Positions 11,161 to 23,071 of a DNA stretch of 64,000 nucleotides are shown one piece after another. The notes beneath the pieces were generated by a model that was not told the DNA's origin, ran no database searches, and was given only the letters and a program-made list of their open reading frames with translations. The position numbers and the translations under genes are program-made. Positions within the stretch are counted from its first letter, which is position 1, and every line of letters starts with the position of its first letter. This DNA is from Corylus avellana (Eukaryota > Streptophyta > Magnoliopsida > Fagales > Betulaceae): NCBI RefSeq assembly GCF_901000735.1, contig NC_081545.1:10153973-10217972 (forward strand). The letters run 5' to 3'.

Positions 11161-14100
11161 CTGCAAACCCACAATAGTAATAATAATTATTATTATTATT
11201 ACGATAGCCCATAAACTATAATGAGAAATTTGAACAGAAACCATGGTTTATTTGTTCCAAACTTATCATTGTAATCAATAATACAATATCTGAGTAAGTG
11301 TAACATCAATGATGTTAGCCCTTCACAAATCGAAGTTAAGAAGTAAAAGTATTAATTTAGGGGAATACTAGGTGTTTTCCTTTTGTTCTCCTAATGTTCA
11401 TCTCTTTCTATGTGGATATTATTTTCTAAAAATCATGTGAGAGAAATAATGGTTCGTTTCTTCTTTACTTTTTAAGAAAATAATATCCATCTTGGACAAG
11501 GAGAATATAAATAGAACATTGTTGTTCTTTTATAGTTGATATTTTGTTTTCTGTTTTATAGTTGTAAATTTGAATTATGTACGAAAAAGAGTTGAATGGA
11601 CAACAAATTAACATCAAAGCAGTCCTTATTAATTTATAGGGGCACTTATCTAGAGAAGAACCAACAAAATCACATGCTATTTGTTTTATAATGCAAATAT
11701 GTGACGTCTACATAAAAATATGCCACAAGTACTTATTCATCCTTGTCTAAATATTAAGAAATAAGATGGCCACAAATTAATTGTTAATTTTTATGTCTAT
11801 CAAAAGTTCAATATCAGAAAGGGTAGTAATACAATATTAATACCTGATGCATACCAACTGTCGTAAAATATAAGCCTTTAACGGGATATTTAGACACAGT
11901 CGCCTTTTCAATTGGCCCAATCATATTTGAAACCGTCATACTGGAGTTCCTTAGTGTCCCACAAATGTATCTAGCAACCGCCTGTATTATTTGCATGCCC
12001 ATATTAAGAGAAATTTTTGATATGGTAATCTTTCAAAAATAACAAAAATATATATGTTTCCATATATATATAAGTATAACTAGTATTAAAAAGAATATTT
12101 ACCTCAGGTCCTCTAAGTTTCTTCATAATCTCCAAAAGCCTGCTAGTGAGATAAACATCTAATGAGCTTCTCTTCCTCTTGATTATCTTGTGTGCTTCCC
12201 ACACAAACTCAAGTGGGTCCAAGGATTTAGGATCCTTAAACTTTGGAATTGGAACATGTAAGAAGGCAAATCGGTTCCCCCATGGAGCCTCTGAGTCAGG
12301 TTCAACCATCTCCTTCACTGACTTGTATGCCCTAATCATCCTTGTGTTGAGCAACACTAAGGCTGTGGAATGTGCTTTACTTGATTCATGGCTAATCTCT
12401 TGCATGCATAAACGGGTGCCCAAGAAGATAATTCCAGTTATTACATCATTTGACGTCTGCACGCGTGGGAAAATACAGTTCAGTACTGATGAGCTATAAG
12501 AAACTAACTATAATTAACCTAAGAAGAGTAATAATAATAATAAAAATAAAAATAAAAATAAAAAGTAAGAAAGAAGATAATGTTATCCATATAATTGAAT
12601 TCAAAACCTTGCTTTGATATTATGTTAAATTAACAATTATCTCAAAAGCTTAAGTTAACAGGAAGAGGTAAATTTAATTATTTCATCAATATTTTAATAA
12701 TAGGACGGTCGGATAGGAAGAAGAAATCTCAATGCCTTCCTCTTAAAAGGACCATTCCCAAGTAGCTTCCTCTTAAAAGGGGCACACATTCCGAAGTATG
12801 CACAATCTCCTCATCCTCTACGCATGCAGTACTCTCCCTTTTACACCGGTCCAGCTATCCAGAAATTTGTGTCAACAAGGCATAATATAAATTGGTCAAG
12901 TTAGTCTTAATATAAATAGGCATTGTTGTGATCGATGGTCCTCAAAATTTGAGAATCATAAGGATTTAACCATGAAGATTCTAATGATATGATAATGAGG
13001 CTGAAGCTGTGACATTCGAACAAAAGGGACAACTTATGGGTCTTAAGTAGGAGAAAATGATTGTCAATTAAAAGTGGATCTCCCGTCCTTCAATGGCTAA
13101 TTACATATATATTGATCATTTTCTTGATTTGCTTATAGAGGTGGCCATTAATATATTTTAATTAATTAGTAGTTTTAAACGATATGAAAGTAAAATTGGT
13201 CACTTATGAGGAGGGGGAGGTTGATGGGCAAGGCCTCTTCTCTAAGATTACATGATGAGGATGAGGAATCTTGGTTTGAACAAGGGAGAAAGAGAGAACA
13301 AAAATGGAGATTTAAGATATCCTCATTCCTGGCAATCTTGACTCTTTTACCCTTCTTTGCTTCTAACATTTCAAAGGCATAGGCTAGGGAAAAAAAATGG
13401 CTTTCGTTGGGAAAGAGTCCAAGGTTTTAGAATTATTTCTACACTGAATGAGGCAGAATTCAAAGAAGGGTATAAGAATAAAACCTAATAAATGAAGCAA
13501 ATGGCTTGAACTATCTTATTATGATCAAATAAATCATGTGATCAAAAGCATAAAATCTCATTTAAATTAGGGTTAAATACTCTTTTACCCCTTAGGGTTT
13601 CAAGATTTTATTTTTTTCTCCTTAGGAGTTTCATTTTTATCACAGGAGAGGTATATGTAGTTTTCATAAAGAAGAATATAGTACATCCGTTAAAATTCCG
13701 TTCAAAATTTAACGGAACGACACGTTAGCACCAATCAGATGTCGTCATGTGTATAAAATTAATTTTTTTTTTTAGGAAAAATTATATTTAAAAAAAAAAA
13801 AAAAAAAATTGGGGATGTCCGTACCGGCCACTCCCTTGGCCAGCCACCCCCAAACCGGCCAGATGGGGGTGACCTGGCCATCCCCTTGGCCAACCACCCC
13901 CAAACTGGCCAAATGGGGATGACCTGGCCATCCCTTTGGCCAAAGGGGGTGGCTGGAATGGCCAAGAGCCACCCCAAAATTCTTTTTCTTTTTCTTTTCC
14001 CTTTTTTTTTTTTTTTTTTTTCAAATATATATATATAATTTTTTGATTTTTTTTAATATTTTTTTAAAAAAATTAATTATATGACACGTGGTGACATCTG

Positions 14101-15861
14101 ATTGGTGCTAATGTTGCGTTCCTTTAAGTTTTGGACGAAATTTTAACGAAAGTACCATCTTAGTCTTTATAAAAATCACTGGTACCTCCGGTGATAAAAA
14201 TGAAACCCTAAGAGGCTAGGGAAAAAATAAAGTTTAGAAACCCTAGGGGGCAAAAGAGCATTTTAAAACATAAAGAGTTAAATACTTTAAACCCAAATGG
14301 CTAATAAACATGACAGTTGGGAGTTATTAAAAAGTTCATAATTGATACCTAAAAAAAAAAGGTTCATAATTGAAGATAAACTTGCTTTGTGCTAGTAGTG
14401 AATATGAATTTCATGAAAATCAAATGATCATTAGCTAGTTTGTGCTTAGACATGTTGATCTTACCAATCCAAGCTTGGCCTTTATGTGTTTGATACGATC
14501 AAGAGAGAATGTCATGGTTGATATTGTGATTGGCCGAAACACTACTCCTTCATCCCCCGACCTAATTGGTGTCCGATCGTCCTTAACCAAAGTGCTCTTC
14601 AAAATGCTCCATCCAAAATCCGATAGAGAGTTAGAGATCAAGGGAAAGATTTGAAACGCTTTTGCAAGAGCACTTTTATTATCACTTTCTAGTTCTGTGT
14701 GTGGGCGTGACGGCAATGTTAAGGGAGCAGAAGGATTATCAGCACTTCGTAGACAAGAAAGAAGTGCACCCATGAGAGAGTAGCCATCTCCAAGCGAATG
14801 ATGAAGCTTGAATATGATATTACCAGCTGCATTGCTTGTTGGATACTTGAATACGTGAACTTCCCATAGTGGTTTGCTTTGGGGAAAGTGATCCATTGCT
14901 ACCTTTGACAAGTAGTCGTCAAGATATGCATCGTATGATGTGGGTGACAATCCGGCAGGGAAAATGGGGACATTAATATGGTCTTCAAGCTTCACATCTA
15001 CTCTTTTCCATTGTCTATCACCTTTTTGGTCCATAACCTATTCCACAAGTGTGATGGGTAAATAAATAATTTTTCTTTTTGCTCTACCCTACAAATTGTA
15101 CATTTGAAAATCAGTAATATACACAGACAAAATTAAAGATAACATTTGCTATTTTCCCTAAAAACCGGGAACACATGAGAAGACAAAGAAAAATTTGTAT
15201 CATATAAACCACATGGAGAGAAAAAGAAAAAGACAATGTTATATCATTTCTCAAAAAACTGAAAATTCTTATAAGAGTATGTAGTTTCAGTATTACTCTT
15301 TCTATAATAGCCTAAGAAAAAAAAAATGTCATGTCTATAGTAAAGTTTGTCTTTATCATTCCAAATTATCTTTCTTTTTGTAATATCGCATAAAAATTTT
15401 AATTTAAACAAGAATAAAGTTTTTTTTTCAAACTAGGTTAGAAGAATTTCTTTCAACTTAATTTATAAAAGTGACATGTCTCCATGAACACGTGAGATGC
15501 ACATGTTTTTTTAATAATACAGACGAAGTTGAAATAAATTTTATTAAAAACTCATATTATTAAAAAAAAAATACTCATATCACTTTTATAAACTAGATTG
15601 AAAGAAGTTGCTTGATCGAGTGGCCACTACAATTGGCCAAGGATAATTGCGCCGTCACTCCTCTCCTCAACTTAGACCCCCCAATTTTCTTTTGGAGATT
15701 TCAATGAGGAGGTTCTCCGCCAGCCGTTAATATCTGCCACTCTTTCAAGATGACACATCTTTTCTTCAATTTAAGTAAAAAAAAAAGGAGAAAAAAAAAA
15801 AAAAAGAGGTTTTAAAGAAATATGTTGGGCCTAGAGGCCTAGCTAGTCTTACATATGCCAT

Positions 15862-15919
<58 letters not shown>

Positions 15920-18708
15920 CCTTCTTTTGTTTTGTAACACCCGAGGAGTTTAATTATCAAAACTAAAGGCATTAAAGCTTAAAACAGAATTTTTTTAAAG
16001 CTTAATACGAGTTTTAAAAATTATGGCGCATGATAAAATCTGGAATTTATTTGAGCTAATTTAATGGAAAAAAAATATATATATATATTATTATTATCAT
16101 TAGAGAAAATGTTAGGGAGTCAAACAAATGAACTCAAAAAAATTTTCTAACTGACTCGACTAGGATTTTTAAATTAAGAAAATGACATTCTCTCCTCCTT
16201 ATCTACTACTCACGGTCTGCCATGTCAATTTGAAAAAAAATTTGGGATCATTTGTTTGGCTCCTTAACACTTCCCTTATCATTATATACCTTCATAAAGG
16301 AGTCAATTGGACTGCGTTTGAAACTTACTTGAAACTATAAAATAGAAAAAGAAAAACGTACTTGAAACTTCAACTTGACACTTACCTTTTTCTTCTTCTA
16401 AGAAATATAAGACATGCGTTGTTGGCCGTAAGTACAACCCATAATGCTAAACAACCTTAGTGTTGTGGATGGACTCATTGCATGTTGGTGTGTTCCCTGC
16501 TATGGCATATTCTTAATATATATATATATATTAAGAATATGCTATATATATATATATCAAAGTAATTTTTCAACAACAAAAAAAAAAACACAATTCTCAA
16601 TTCTCATTTTTTTTTTTTTTTTAAAAAAGATAAGATTATATAATAATTAGAGTAAAAATACAAAAGAAATAAGATAAAATAAGACAAAAAAGATACAAAA
16701 ACATGCAGTAGCATCTCTTCGCAAACACTATATCTGAAACAACCCCCTCCATGCAAATATCTTGCAAAAACTTTTAGATCCACCTCACCAACCACACTCC
16801 CGAACTCAAAAAACCATCATTGATATTGCAAAAACTTCTTGCTAGCATTCATTGAGAAAGTCTAAACGCTTTTTTCTTGTCTTTCTCCTATATTTCTTAT
16901 TTTAAAACTATTACGTTATTAAATCTGTAGAACCCACATAAATGAAAATTTATGAAAGTATGAATCTTGAATAAATTCTACAGATTTAATGATTGGTTTT
17001 AAAAACAGGAGGACGGGAGAAGGCCATGAAATTGACAAATATAATTAGTTTGGCGCTTTGGGGAAGTTTGAAGGTTATGGGGAGCTGAGAGCAATAAATG
17101 CTAAGGGGAGAGATTTTTACTTGGTGCGAAATGTGGGGAAATTGTAAATCTGCAAGGCTCGGGAAAATTTGAAGGCTAATTTTAGGAAAATGTTAGGTGT
17201 TCTTCTAGTGTTCTTCATGTATCTTTTTAATTGTAATGTGACTTTTAAAATTATCGTTAAATTTGAGATTATCATTATTGACTTTTAATCTATTGGTGAT
17301 TTTAAAAGCTACATCACAGTTGAGACGACATCAGGAGAATACTAGAAAAACACCTAGCATTTTCCCTAATTTTAAAGGAACTCGAATTCACTTGAACAAG
17401 AGAGTATCCTAATTATATTTATGAGTATTTTTGTCTTTTACAATTTTTAAGATTTTTTAGATGACAAAAATACCCCTAAAATATAACTAATTGAAGAGAA
17501 TCCTAATTCAAATTCAGGTCACTTGTCAAAAATTTGGGAGAAGTTCGAAGGCACTTTATTTTGTTTTCCTAATTACCGATGCGATAAGAAGGTTAATAAA
17601 TAAATGACATAAATAACTTTGCGTCAGTTAATCGACATAAATAAAAAAATTTAACATCCCAAGAGGTAGCTCAATTGGTTGTGAACTATGCTCATAAAGC
17701 AGATGTCACTAGTTCAAATCTCCCTCTCCATTCTTTTTGTGTGGACATGTCAAAAAAAAATAATAAAAATTAAAAAAAAAAAAAAAAAATTAACAGCTTT
17801 TAATTGAAACAACGTAAACTTTCAAGTCGTTTATATATTGAAAAAAGACGTAAACTCTCAAGTCGTTTATATCTTAATAAAGGACGTAAACGTAAAACTT
17901 AATATTAAGTTTCGCTTAGGTTAAACGACATTAAAAAAATGGACCCTAAAAAGGTTGGTAGCTAGTGATAGAACTTCTCTTTCTTGTAAAACAAATGATT
18001 GTAAGTAGAATTTAACTAGTAGTACTTGTGTACTAAAATCAAATCGAAACAACGGCCAACTGAAATTAATTTTGTCTGATAGCTAGCACGTATAATATAT
18101 AAAATATCAAACAAATAAAGAATTATAAACACAAATTAATAAGCAAAAGAGATATAAATTTTTTTAGGATTTTATACATGCATGCTGCGACATTTTTTTT
18201 TCTTTTCTTTTTTTCTTTTTTTTTCCTAGAATATCAAATGGACTCTTCTCATTTCATTTTGCTTGAGACCTTTTACCATTTCTTTAATACAAACACCCTT
18301 TTCATATGTCATTGCCTTAATTGGCCTAACCATGCATATGCATGGAGCCGACCATGACCACCACCACCGGCCGCTTCTAAATCAGAATCCCGCGGCCATA
18401 TATGGACGCAACATAGAAGTGGTGCTGGTGGATTTGAGACTACATGCATAAACCAGAGAAAAATGTATAACATATAAAGGAAAACATAAGAGAGAGAGAG
18501 AGAGAGAGAGAGAGGGCACCATGACGGAGGAGAAGCGTGGATTGATAGGGAGGAATAAATCCTTGAGCAAAGATATGGCGTGCGCGTGGATGTCGTTGAT
18601 AATTGGAACTTCAATTTCCAAAACGGTGAGAATAAATACAGATAATGCAGAGCTGTTGAAGTATTGTGCAGTTGGACTCACTGGCTCCAATCCTTCCCTA
18701 AACTCCAT
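10996..18708 (-). CDS. WSD1-like: WSD1-like O-acyltransferase (wax ester synthase/diacylglycerol acyltransferase), five exons
   Basis: The protein family transfers acyl groups from acyl-CoA to fatty alcohols (wax esters for the cuticle) or to diacylglycerol, at the endoplasmic reticulum. Exons, all minus: 18520-18708, 14465-15037, 12103-12456, 11844-11981 and 10996-11160. Every junction is GT-AG and phase 0, giving 1419 nt, 472 codons plus stop, the usual family length (about 480). The catalytic motif HHSLGDG falls at residues 142-148. The PF03007-type N-terminal half covers exons 1-2 and the DUF1298-type C-terminal half exons 3-5 (NDVITG, SNMIGPIE, SYMGNLRV). I chose the ATG at 18708, which gives the family-like start MEFREGLEPVSPTAQYF; an in-frame ATG at 18735 would add nine residues. 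Introns 1 (3482 bases) and 2 (2008 bases) are inflated by transposons. No stop or frameshift is seen, so it is probably functional. Which paralogue it is (wax ester versus triacylglycerol preference) cannot be told from sequence. Confidence 0.9.
11359..11520. mobile_element. MITE fragment of the GGAAAATGCTAGGTGTT family
   Basis: GGGGAATACTAGGTGTTTTCC followed by inverted segments (GATATTATTTTCT / AGAAAATAATATC) resembles the complete MITE at 17185-17365 and the piece at 30193-30290. The right end is only partly inverted-complementary, so boundaries are approximate. It lies just upstream of the exon 5 acceptor, within intron 4 (11161-11843). Confidence 0.4.
11844..11981 (-). CDS. WSD1-like: WSD1-like exon 4 (residues 373-418)
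   Basis: Acceptor ATACAG precedes 11981 and donor GTATTA follows 11844. It contains SNMIGPIEKATVSKYPVKG and ends GMHQ. An upstream in-frame ATG at about 12002 lies in the intron and is not the exon start. Confidence 0.88.
12103..12456 (-). CDS. WSD1-like: WSD1-like exon 3 (residues 255-372)
   Basis: Acceptor GTGCAG precedes 12456 and donor GTAAAT follows 12103. It starts TSNDVITGIIFLGTRL, continues through APWGNRFAFLHVPIP and ends EIMKKLRGPE, all characteristic of the C-terminal domain of plant WSD proteins. Confidence 0.9.
13570..14262. mobile_element. GC-rich MULE-like MITE in WSD1 intron 2
   Basis: The left end GGGTTAAATACTCTTTTACC is answered at the right by an inverted GGGGGCAAAAGAGCATTTTAA. 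Inside are a GTTAAAATTCCG...GAAATTTTAACG pair and ACGTGGTGACATCTGATTGG with its inverted partner. The centre carries tandem GGCCA(A/G)CCACCCCCAAACTGGCC blocks, about 36 bases per unit, between long A and T tracts. The right terminus is degenerate and no clean target duplication is visible. Confidence 0.6.
14465..15037 (-). CDS. WSD1-like: WSD1-like exon 2 (residues 64-254), catalytic exon
   Basis: Acceptor GGAATAG precedes 15037 and donor GTAAGA follows 14465. It encodes RQWKRVDVKLEDH, FPQSKPLWEVHVFKYP, the acyltransferase motif HHSLGDG and, near its end, IKHIKAKLGL. Reading past the donor would reach a stop within a few codons, which supports the splice. Confidence 0.9.
15038..16102 (-). other. 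WSD1 intron 1, 3' part: no gene, microsatellite-rich
   Basis: AT-rich intronic sequence. It contains an (AT)n run followed directly by (GA)n at about 15868-15919 and A-rich tracts. No open frame resembles a known protein. Confidence 0.6.
15868..15919 (+). repeat. compound (AT)n-(GA)n microsatellite
   Basis: About 17 AT units are followed without interruption by about nine GA units, within intron 1 of the WSD1-like gene. Confidence 0.9.
16103..16275. mobile_element. 173-bp MULE-type MITE with 9-bp duplication TTATCATTA
   Basis: The left end GAGAAAATGTTAGGGAGTCA and the inverted right end GGGAAGTGTTAAGGAGCCA, both followed by AACAAATGA, form the terminal repeats. TTATCATTA flanks both sides (16094-16102, 16276-16284). 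A 9-bp duplication is the mark of Mutator-like elements. In WSD1 intron 1. Confidence 0.85.
16505..16542. repeat. perfect 38-bp palindrome
   Basis: GCATATTCTTAATATATAT is followed at once by its exact reverse complement, with no spacer. In WSD1 intron 1. Confidence 0.95.
17185..17365. mobile_element. 181-bp MULE-type MITE with 9-bp duplication CTAATTTTA
   Basis: It starts GGAAAATGTTAGGTGTTC and ends CACCTAGCATTTTCC, inverted copies of each other. CTAATTTTA flanks both sides (17176-17184, 17366-17374). In WSD1 intron 1. Fragments of the same family lie at 11359 and 30193. Confidence 0.85.
17661..17765 (+). mobile_element. tRNA-derived SINE
   Basis: A Pol III box A-like TAGCTCAATTGG (17667-17678) and box B-like AGTTCAAATC (17711-17720) are spaced as in a tRNA gene. 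They are followed by CTCCCTCTCC, TGTGTGGACATG and an A-rich tail. It is not a functional tRNA: the acceptor stem and anticodon arm are not formed. Members of the same family lie at 24491 (minus) and 53469 (plus). A possible duplication AAATT(T)AACA flanks it. In WSD1 intron 1. Confidence 0.75.
18489..18514 (+). repeat. (AG)13 run beside the exon 1 splice donor
   Basis: On the coding (minus) strand this is a (CT)13 tract that starts about four bases into intron 1 of the WSD1-like gene. Confidence 0.9.
18520..18708 (-). CDS. WSD1-like: WSD1-like exon 1 (residues 1-63)
   Basis: Encodes the conserved start MEFREGLEPVSPTAQYF and the block LFLPINPRFSSVM. It ends at ATG followed by donor GTGCCC, whose next bases are a long CT run. 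Exon 2 supplies the expected following Val. Confidence 0.85.
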
Positions 18709-20151
18709 AATGCTTTTCGTCTTTCTGGCCTTCAATATTTTTCTTGCACTCCCACTCGGACAAGTAATTTAATATGGGAGCAATTGCACACAAAATTAAA
18801 GTAGCTTGGGACTCCTGCTCTAACCATTTAAACCTAATAAATTCCCCAACTGCACACAATAAATTCCCCAACTGCACCAAGAAAGAATTAGCTTCACGTC
18901 CCTCTGATTGCAAAGGAGTAAGTTGATTCATTTGCTAACATACTTTTCCTTTTTTATAGTCTATGTCTTCATTGTTTTAATACCAGCAAGTCATGTTTTA
19001 CATTTGGGAATCATTAAAGCAAATAACTTGTTGTTGAGTTGGTTGCATCATCAACAATTGCAATAGGCCACGTCCAAACCAGTTGGCCACTTCCTCTGTT
19101 TTAGTTCCCATAAACAGAGTGTAACAGAGTATAAGTGAGGGGTTGCCCTGCCCTTGCCCGCTCTGACCACACTATGTATTATCAGGCACCGAAGCTTCTC
19201 TACACACTAAAGCTCAAAGATTTGCGTTGAGCCACCTACCACTAATGCTGAAAGAGCAACATTACTAATTACTATTCAGTTAAAATAAGCTCGAATCCGA
19301 ACATTTTCACCTCTGCGCCTGCACGCACGCATACTCATACAAAGCCCACTTGTAATATACCTCCCAACGGACCCAATCTCTTTCACCACCTTAGCATCAA
19401 AGTTTCTGCTGTTTGTCAACTTCTGAGAAGTAACAACGAAGATGAAATACTAAAAAAAATAGCAAATAGCGCTTTTTATTAGGCTTTGGGTGTCGTTTTT
19501 CCTTCAGTTTTTTTTTTTTTTTTTTTTTTTGTGCGTTCAGTTGGTTGCTGGTTTTGGTGTATTTGTTTTGGTGGGATATGAAATCTGTTTCATAAAATAA
19601 AAAAATAAACAAATTGCAGAATTTGTTGCCTTTTCTGTTACAAGAAATTAATCATGGTCAATAATTAATCAAGGTCTATAAACTGTCCATTAAATTCACA
19701 TTCTGAAATTTAGATGACACAAGGAAATAATCGATTGAGCGTTGGAATGGAAAAGAGAAGAAAATTTCAACATTTTAAAAACATCACTTTTCGATTACCA
19801 ACCGGAGAACCCTGCCATTTCGTATGGCCATGGAGGGGAGAGAGTCATTGCTACGAAACAAAGGAAAAACGAAGATGAAGAAGAAAATTATGTCCTCCAT
19901 TACTACGAAACAAAGGAAAAAAGACGACTGTTGTAGCCGAGATCACTGTGTAAAGTTTCATGGGGAAAGACGGAGAGTGCACACTTTTAGAACTCGTTAA
20001 CTTCAACTTTTTTTTTCTTTTCCTCTGTTAACTAGCTTTTAAGGACGTGAAAAGTTTTCACCATTAAATCTTTTAGAAAGATTTGAGCAGTGAACTGGAT
20101 TCTCTCTCTTTCAAATGAAAGGGAGAAGATTTGCTTCCGAAGAAAACTATA
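18709..20151. other. 5' flank of the WSD1-like gene, no other gene recognised
   Basis: The minus-strand 5' flank has a weak TATA-like ATTAAATTAC about 60 bases upstream of the ATG (near 18766-18776), offered only as a possibility. A 24-base T tract lies near 19507-19530. Open frames here look like chance. Confidence 0.4.
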
Positions 20152-20358
20152 CATATTTGATATGTTGGTGTAGAATTTGGAACAGAAAGATAAAACTAGA
20201 TTAATTTAGACGACATTTTCTAATATTGGTAAACATATAAAAAAAAAAAAAAAATTGAGTAGCGATAGATAGCACACCAACGTGAGCAAACAATGCTCAC
20301 GTTGATGTACTTTATAATAAAAATTAATATTAAAAAAATATTAGAACAATAATATTAA

Positions 20359-20396
<38 letters not shown>

Positions 20397-22506
20397 AGTA
20401 CATCAGCATGAGCACCGTTCACTCACGCCCCCTCTATATCACTAGTCAAAGAAATCACAAATGGGTTGGGCCCTAATATAGAAAATTAATCAATCAGATC
20501 GAGCTATAAATCATGCCCACGACACCCACAAAAGAACCAAAAATAAAAAATAAAGAAAACACCATCACCCCCTTCATTGCATTTCCCCCACTCTATCTCT
20601 GATTCTCTATGCACAGTTTTAGTCAAAGATAAGTTAAATTACTAGAATTTAACGTTTATCTCTCCACAAATTTTCAATTTCCTTTCCTTTTTTTTGGCCA
20701 CATAATGTTGTAGTCACAGGAAAACAATGTTCCAATATTTAAAATAAAAAATAAAAAATAAATAAATAAATAAACGATGGCCACATAATGTTGTAGTCAC
20801 AGGAAAACAATGTTCCAATACTTTATCTTCAAGAATGTTTTGTATGTTCAATTTCAGATTTTTGTTTTGGTAGCTCAGCCATCAAATCATATACTCCCCA
20901 ACTTTTGAATTCGTGTCGTTGTTGCCTTTTACACGTCCAAATTGTTAACGAAGTTGCCATGTGACGTGGGTTCTACGTATTTAATAGTTAAATTTGAAAA
21001 ATAAAATGACAAATGTATCACAAATGTCTTTCCATGTGTTTTGTAAAATTAGTAGTTGTGTCAATATATATATATATATATATATTCATTAGGCGTGGTC
21101 CCAGCCTATTGAGCTATCTCTTAAGAGCATGTCAATATAACAACAAATATAACAACAAATATAAAAAATAATATTGGAACAACGCCACTTGATCATAATT
21201 TTATACTTACGTTCTGTTGCAAAAGAAGTACAAAATGAAAGATTTGTTACGATTCGAGCTGATTTTTAATTATCTTTAATTTTCTATTTGATACTATGAT
21301 TTTATTTTATTTTATTATGATCTTATTATTATATTTGGACTTTATTTACCTTCCTTATTAGAATTATATTTGCTATTGCTACTTGGATTAGGTTTACTTT
21401 CTCTAAAATATTTATCTTCTATAAATAGGCTAGTTTGTGATGCAAAATGGAGACTCAATTGAATTATTATCAAATCAAATAATTTTCTCTCAAATACTCT
21501 GTAGAGTTTTATTTTTCTTAAGCCTGAGCGCTTGTTTTATCTTTTGGTCAAAAGACAAAGACGCTTTTGATTATGGCTACTTAGTCTTCCGCTACGTCAC
21601 CCCCAAAGCGAAATAAAAAAAAAAAAAAAAAAACAAAAATAACCTGTACAATTTTTTAATAAGATAAAAATATCCTTATAAATTCAAGGAAAAACAAAAC
21701 AAACAAATAAATAACAAAACGAAAATAATTGAAAAAAAAATTAATTTTTTTAAAAGAAAAAAAATTAAAATAACAGCATCGATTTGCTATTTTTTTATTT
21801 TTTGTTTTTTTAGATTTTTTTTTTAAAGTTAGCTAACGCAGCGGAAGACTAAGGTAACGAACCAAAAATCAGCGTCTTTGATTCTGGAAAATAGAGTATT
21901 TGAGAGAAAATTCTCTGATTTAATAATAATTCAAATTAGTAGAGTTTTACATAACAATCTAGCATATTTATATAAGAGAAATACTTGTAGAGAAAGTAAA
22001 TATAATCCTAGTAGTAATAGTAAACATAATCCTAGTAGCAATAGTAAACCTAATCCTAATAAGGAAATGAAAATAATTAAAACAAATCTAACCCTATTAA
22101 GGAAATGAAATAAAGTCCTAAAAAATAAAATAAAATTAACAATCAGTAGAAATCGTGACAATATTTTATTTTCTACTTCAACTATCTGAGAATGGGTAAA
22201 ATTCTGATCAAACGGTGTTGCTCCAATATTAATTTTGATATTTCCATATTTTCGTTTTTATAAAAAAAAAAATATAGCTAAATATCATTATGCATCATTC
22301 GCTTTTTATTAATTGTGTGAAATGTACTTTTCTCATTGAAATTGGAGATTGACAATTGTTTAAATAGTTTATGGAAACATTGAATTATGTGGGAGAGAGA
22401 AAATAGAGAGAGAGGGCGTGTGGAGTAATTTTGAACCATGGTTAAAAATCATGACCCACTACAAAAAAAAAAAAAAAAAAATTGGTAAGTATAAAACTTA
22501 ATTATT
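20152..22506 (+). repeat. segmental duplication, copy A (about 2.36 kb)
   Basis: It begins CATATTTGATATGTTGGTG and is followed directly by a second copy starting CATATTTGATATGTCGGTG at about 22507. Shared landmarks in the same order: the GTGAGCA foldback, CACAAATGGGTTGGGCCCTAAT, ATGTTGTAGTCACAGG, the SINE remnant, the long inverted-repeat element, and TGACCCACTACAAAA. Only here, a 50-base GATGGCCACATAATG segment is itself duplicated (20693-20820). Copy A has no CACTA interior, only its first bases and an A run (22457-22480). Confidence 0.9.
21176..22224. mobile_element. long inverted-repeat element, possible non-autonomous MULE (copy A)
   Basis: The left arm from GGAACAACGCCACTTGATC and the right arm ending GATCAAACGGTGTTGCTCC are diverged inverted copies of about 400 bases around a 200-base A/T-rich centre. 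Each arm carries paired features, for example CTATAAATAGGC versus GCATATTTATATAAG, and CGGAAGACTAAG versus CTTAGTCTTCCG. Flanking nine bases AATAATATT and AATATTAAT agree at 7 of 9 positions, weak support given the composition. Small open frames are artefacts of repeats such as CCTAGTAGTAATAGTAAA. A foldback element is the alternative. Confidence 0.5.
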
Positions 22507-23071
22507 TGCATATTTGATATGTCGGTGTAGAATTTCGAATAGAAAGATAAAACTAGGATAATTTAGATGACATTTTCTAATATTGGTAAACATATGAAAA
22601 CAAATTGAGTAGTGATATAGAGAACATCAGCGTAAGTGAACAGTGCTCACGCTAATGTACTTTATAATAAAAAATAATTAGAACAATAATATTAAAAAAA
22701 TAATATTATAAAGTACACCAGCATGAGCACCGTTCACTCACGCTGGTGTACTCTATTACACTACTCAAAGAAATCACAAATGGGTTGGGCCCTAATATAG
22801 AAAATTAATCAATCAGATCCAGCTATAAATCATGCCCACGACACCCACAAAATAACCCAAAATAAAATTTAAAGAAAAGAGCATCACCCCCTTCATTGCA
22901 CTTCCCCCACTCTATCTCTGATTCTCTATGCACAGTTTTAGTCAAAGATAAGTTCAATTACTAGAATTTAACGTTTATCTCTCCAGAAATTTTCAATTTC
23001 CTTAAAAAAAAAAAAAAAAAAAAAAAACGATGGCCACATAATGTTGTAGTCACAGGAAAACAATGTTCCAA

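Noticed and set aside
13759..14024. Frames rich in Gly, Trp, Pro, such as GWPGHPHLA repeats
   Set aside because: They are read-through of the GC-rich tandem blocks of a MITE.
18263..18614. Frames overlapping WSD1 exon 1 on either strand
   Set aside because: They are shadows of the exon or of the (AG)n run; only the frame giving MEFREGLEPVSP matches the family and splices in phase.
22454..22506. Second CACTA element in copy A
   Set aside because: Only the first bases CACTACAAAA and an A run remain; there is no right terminus.
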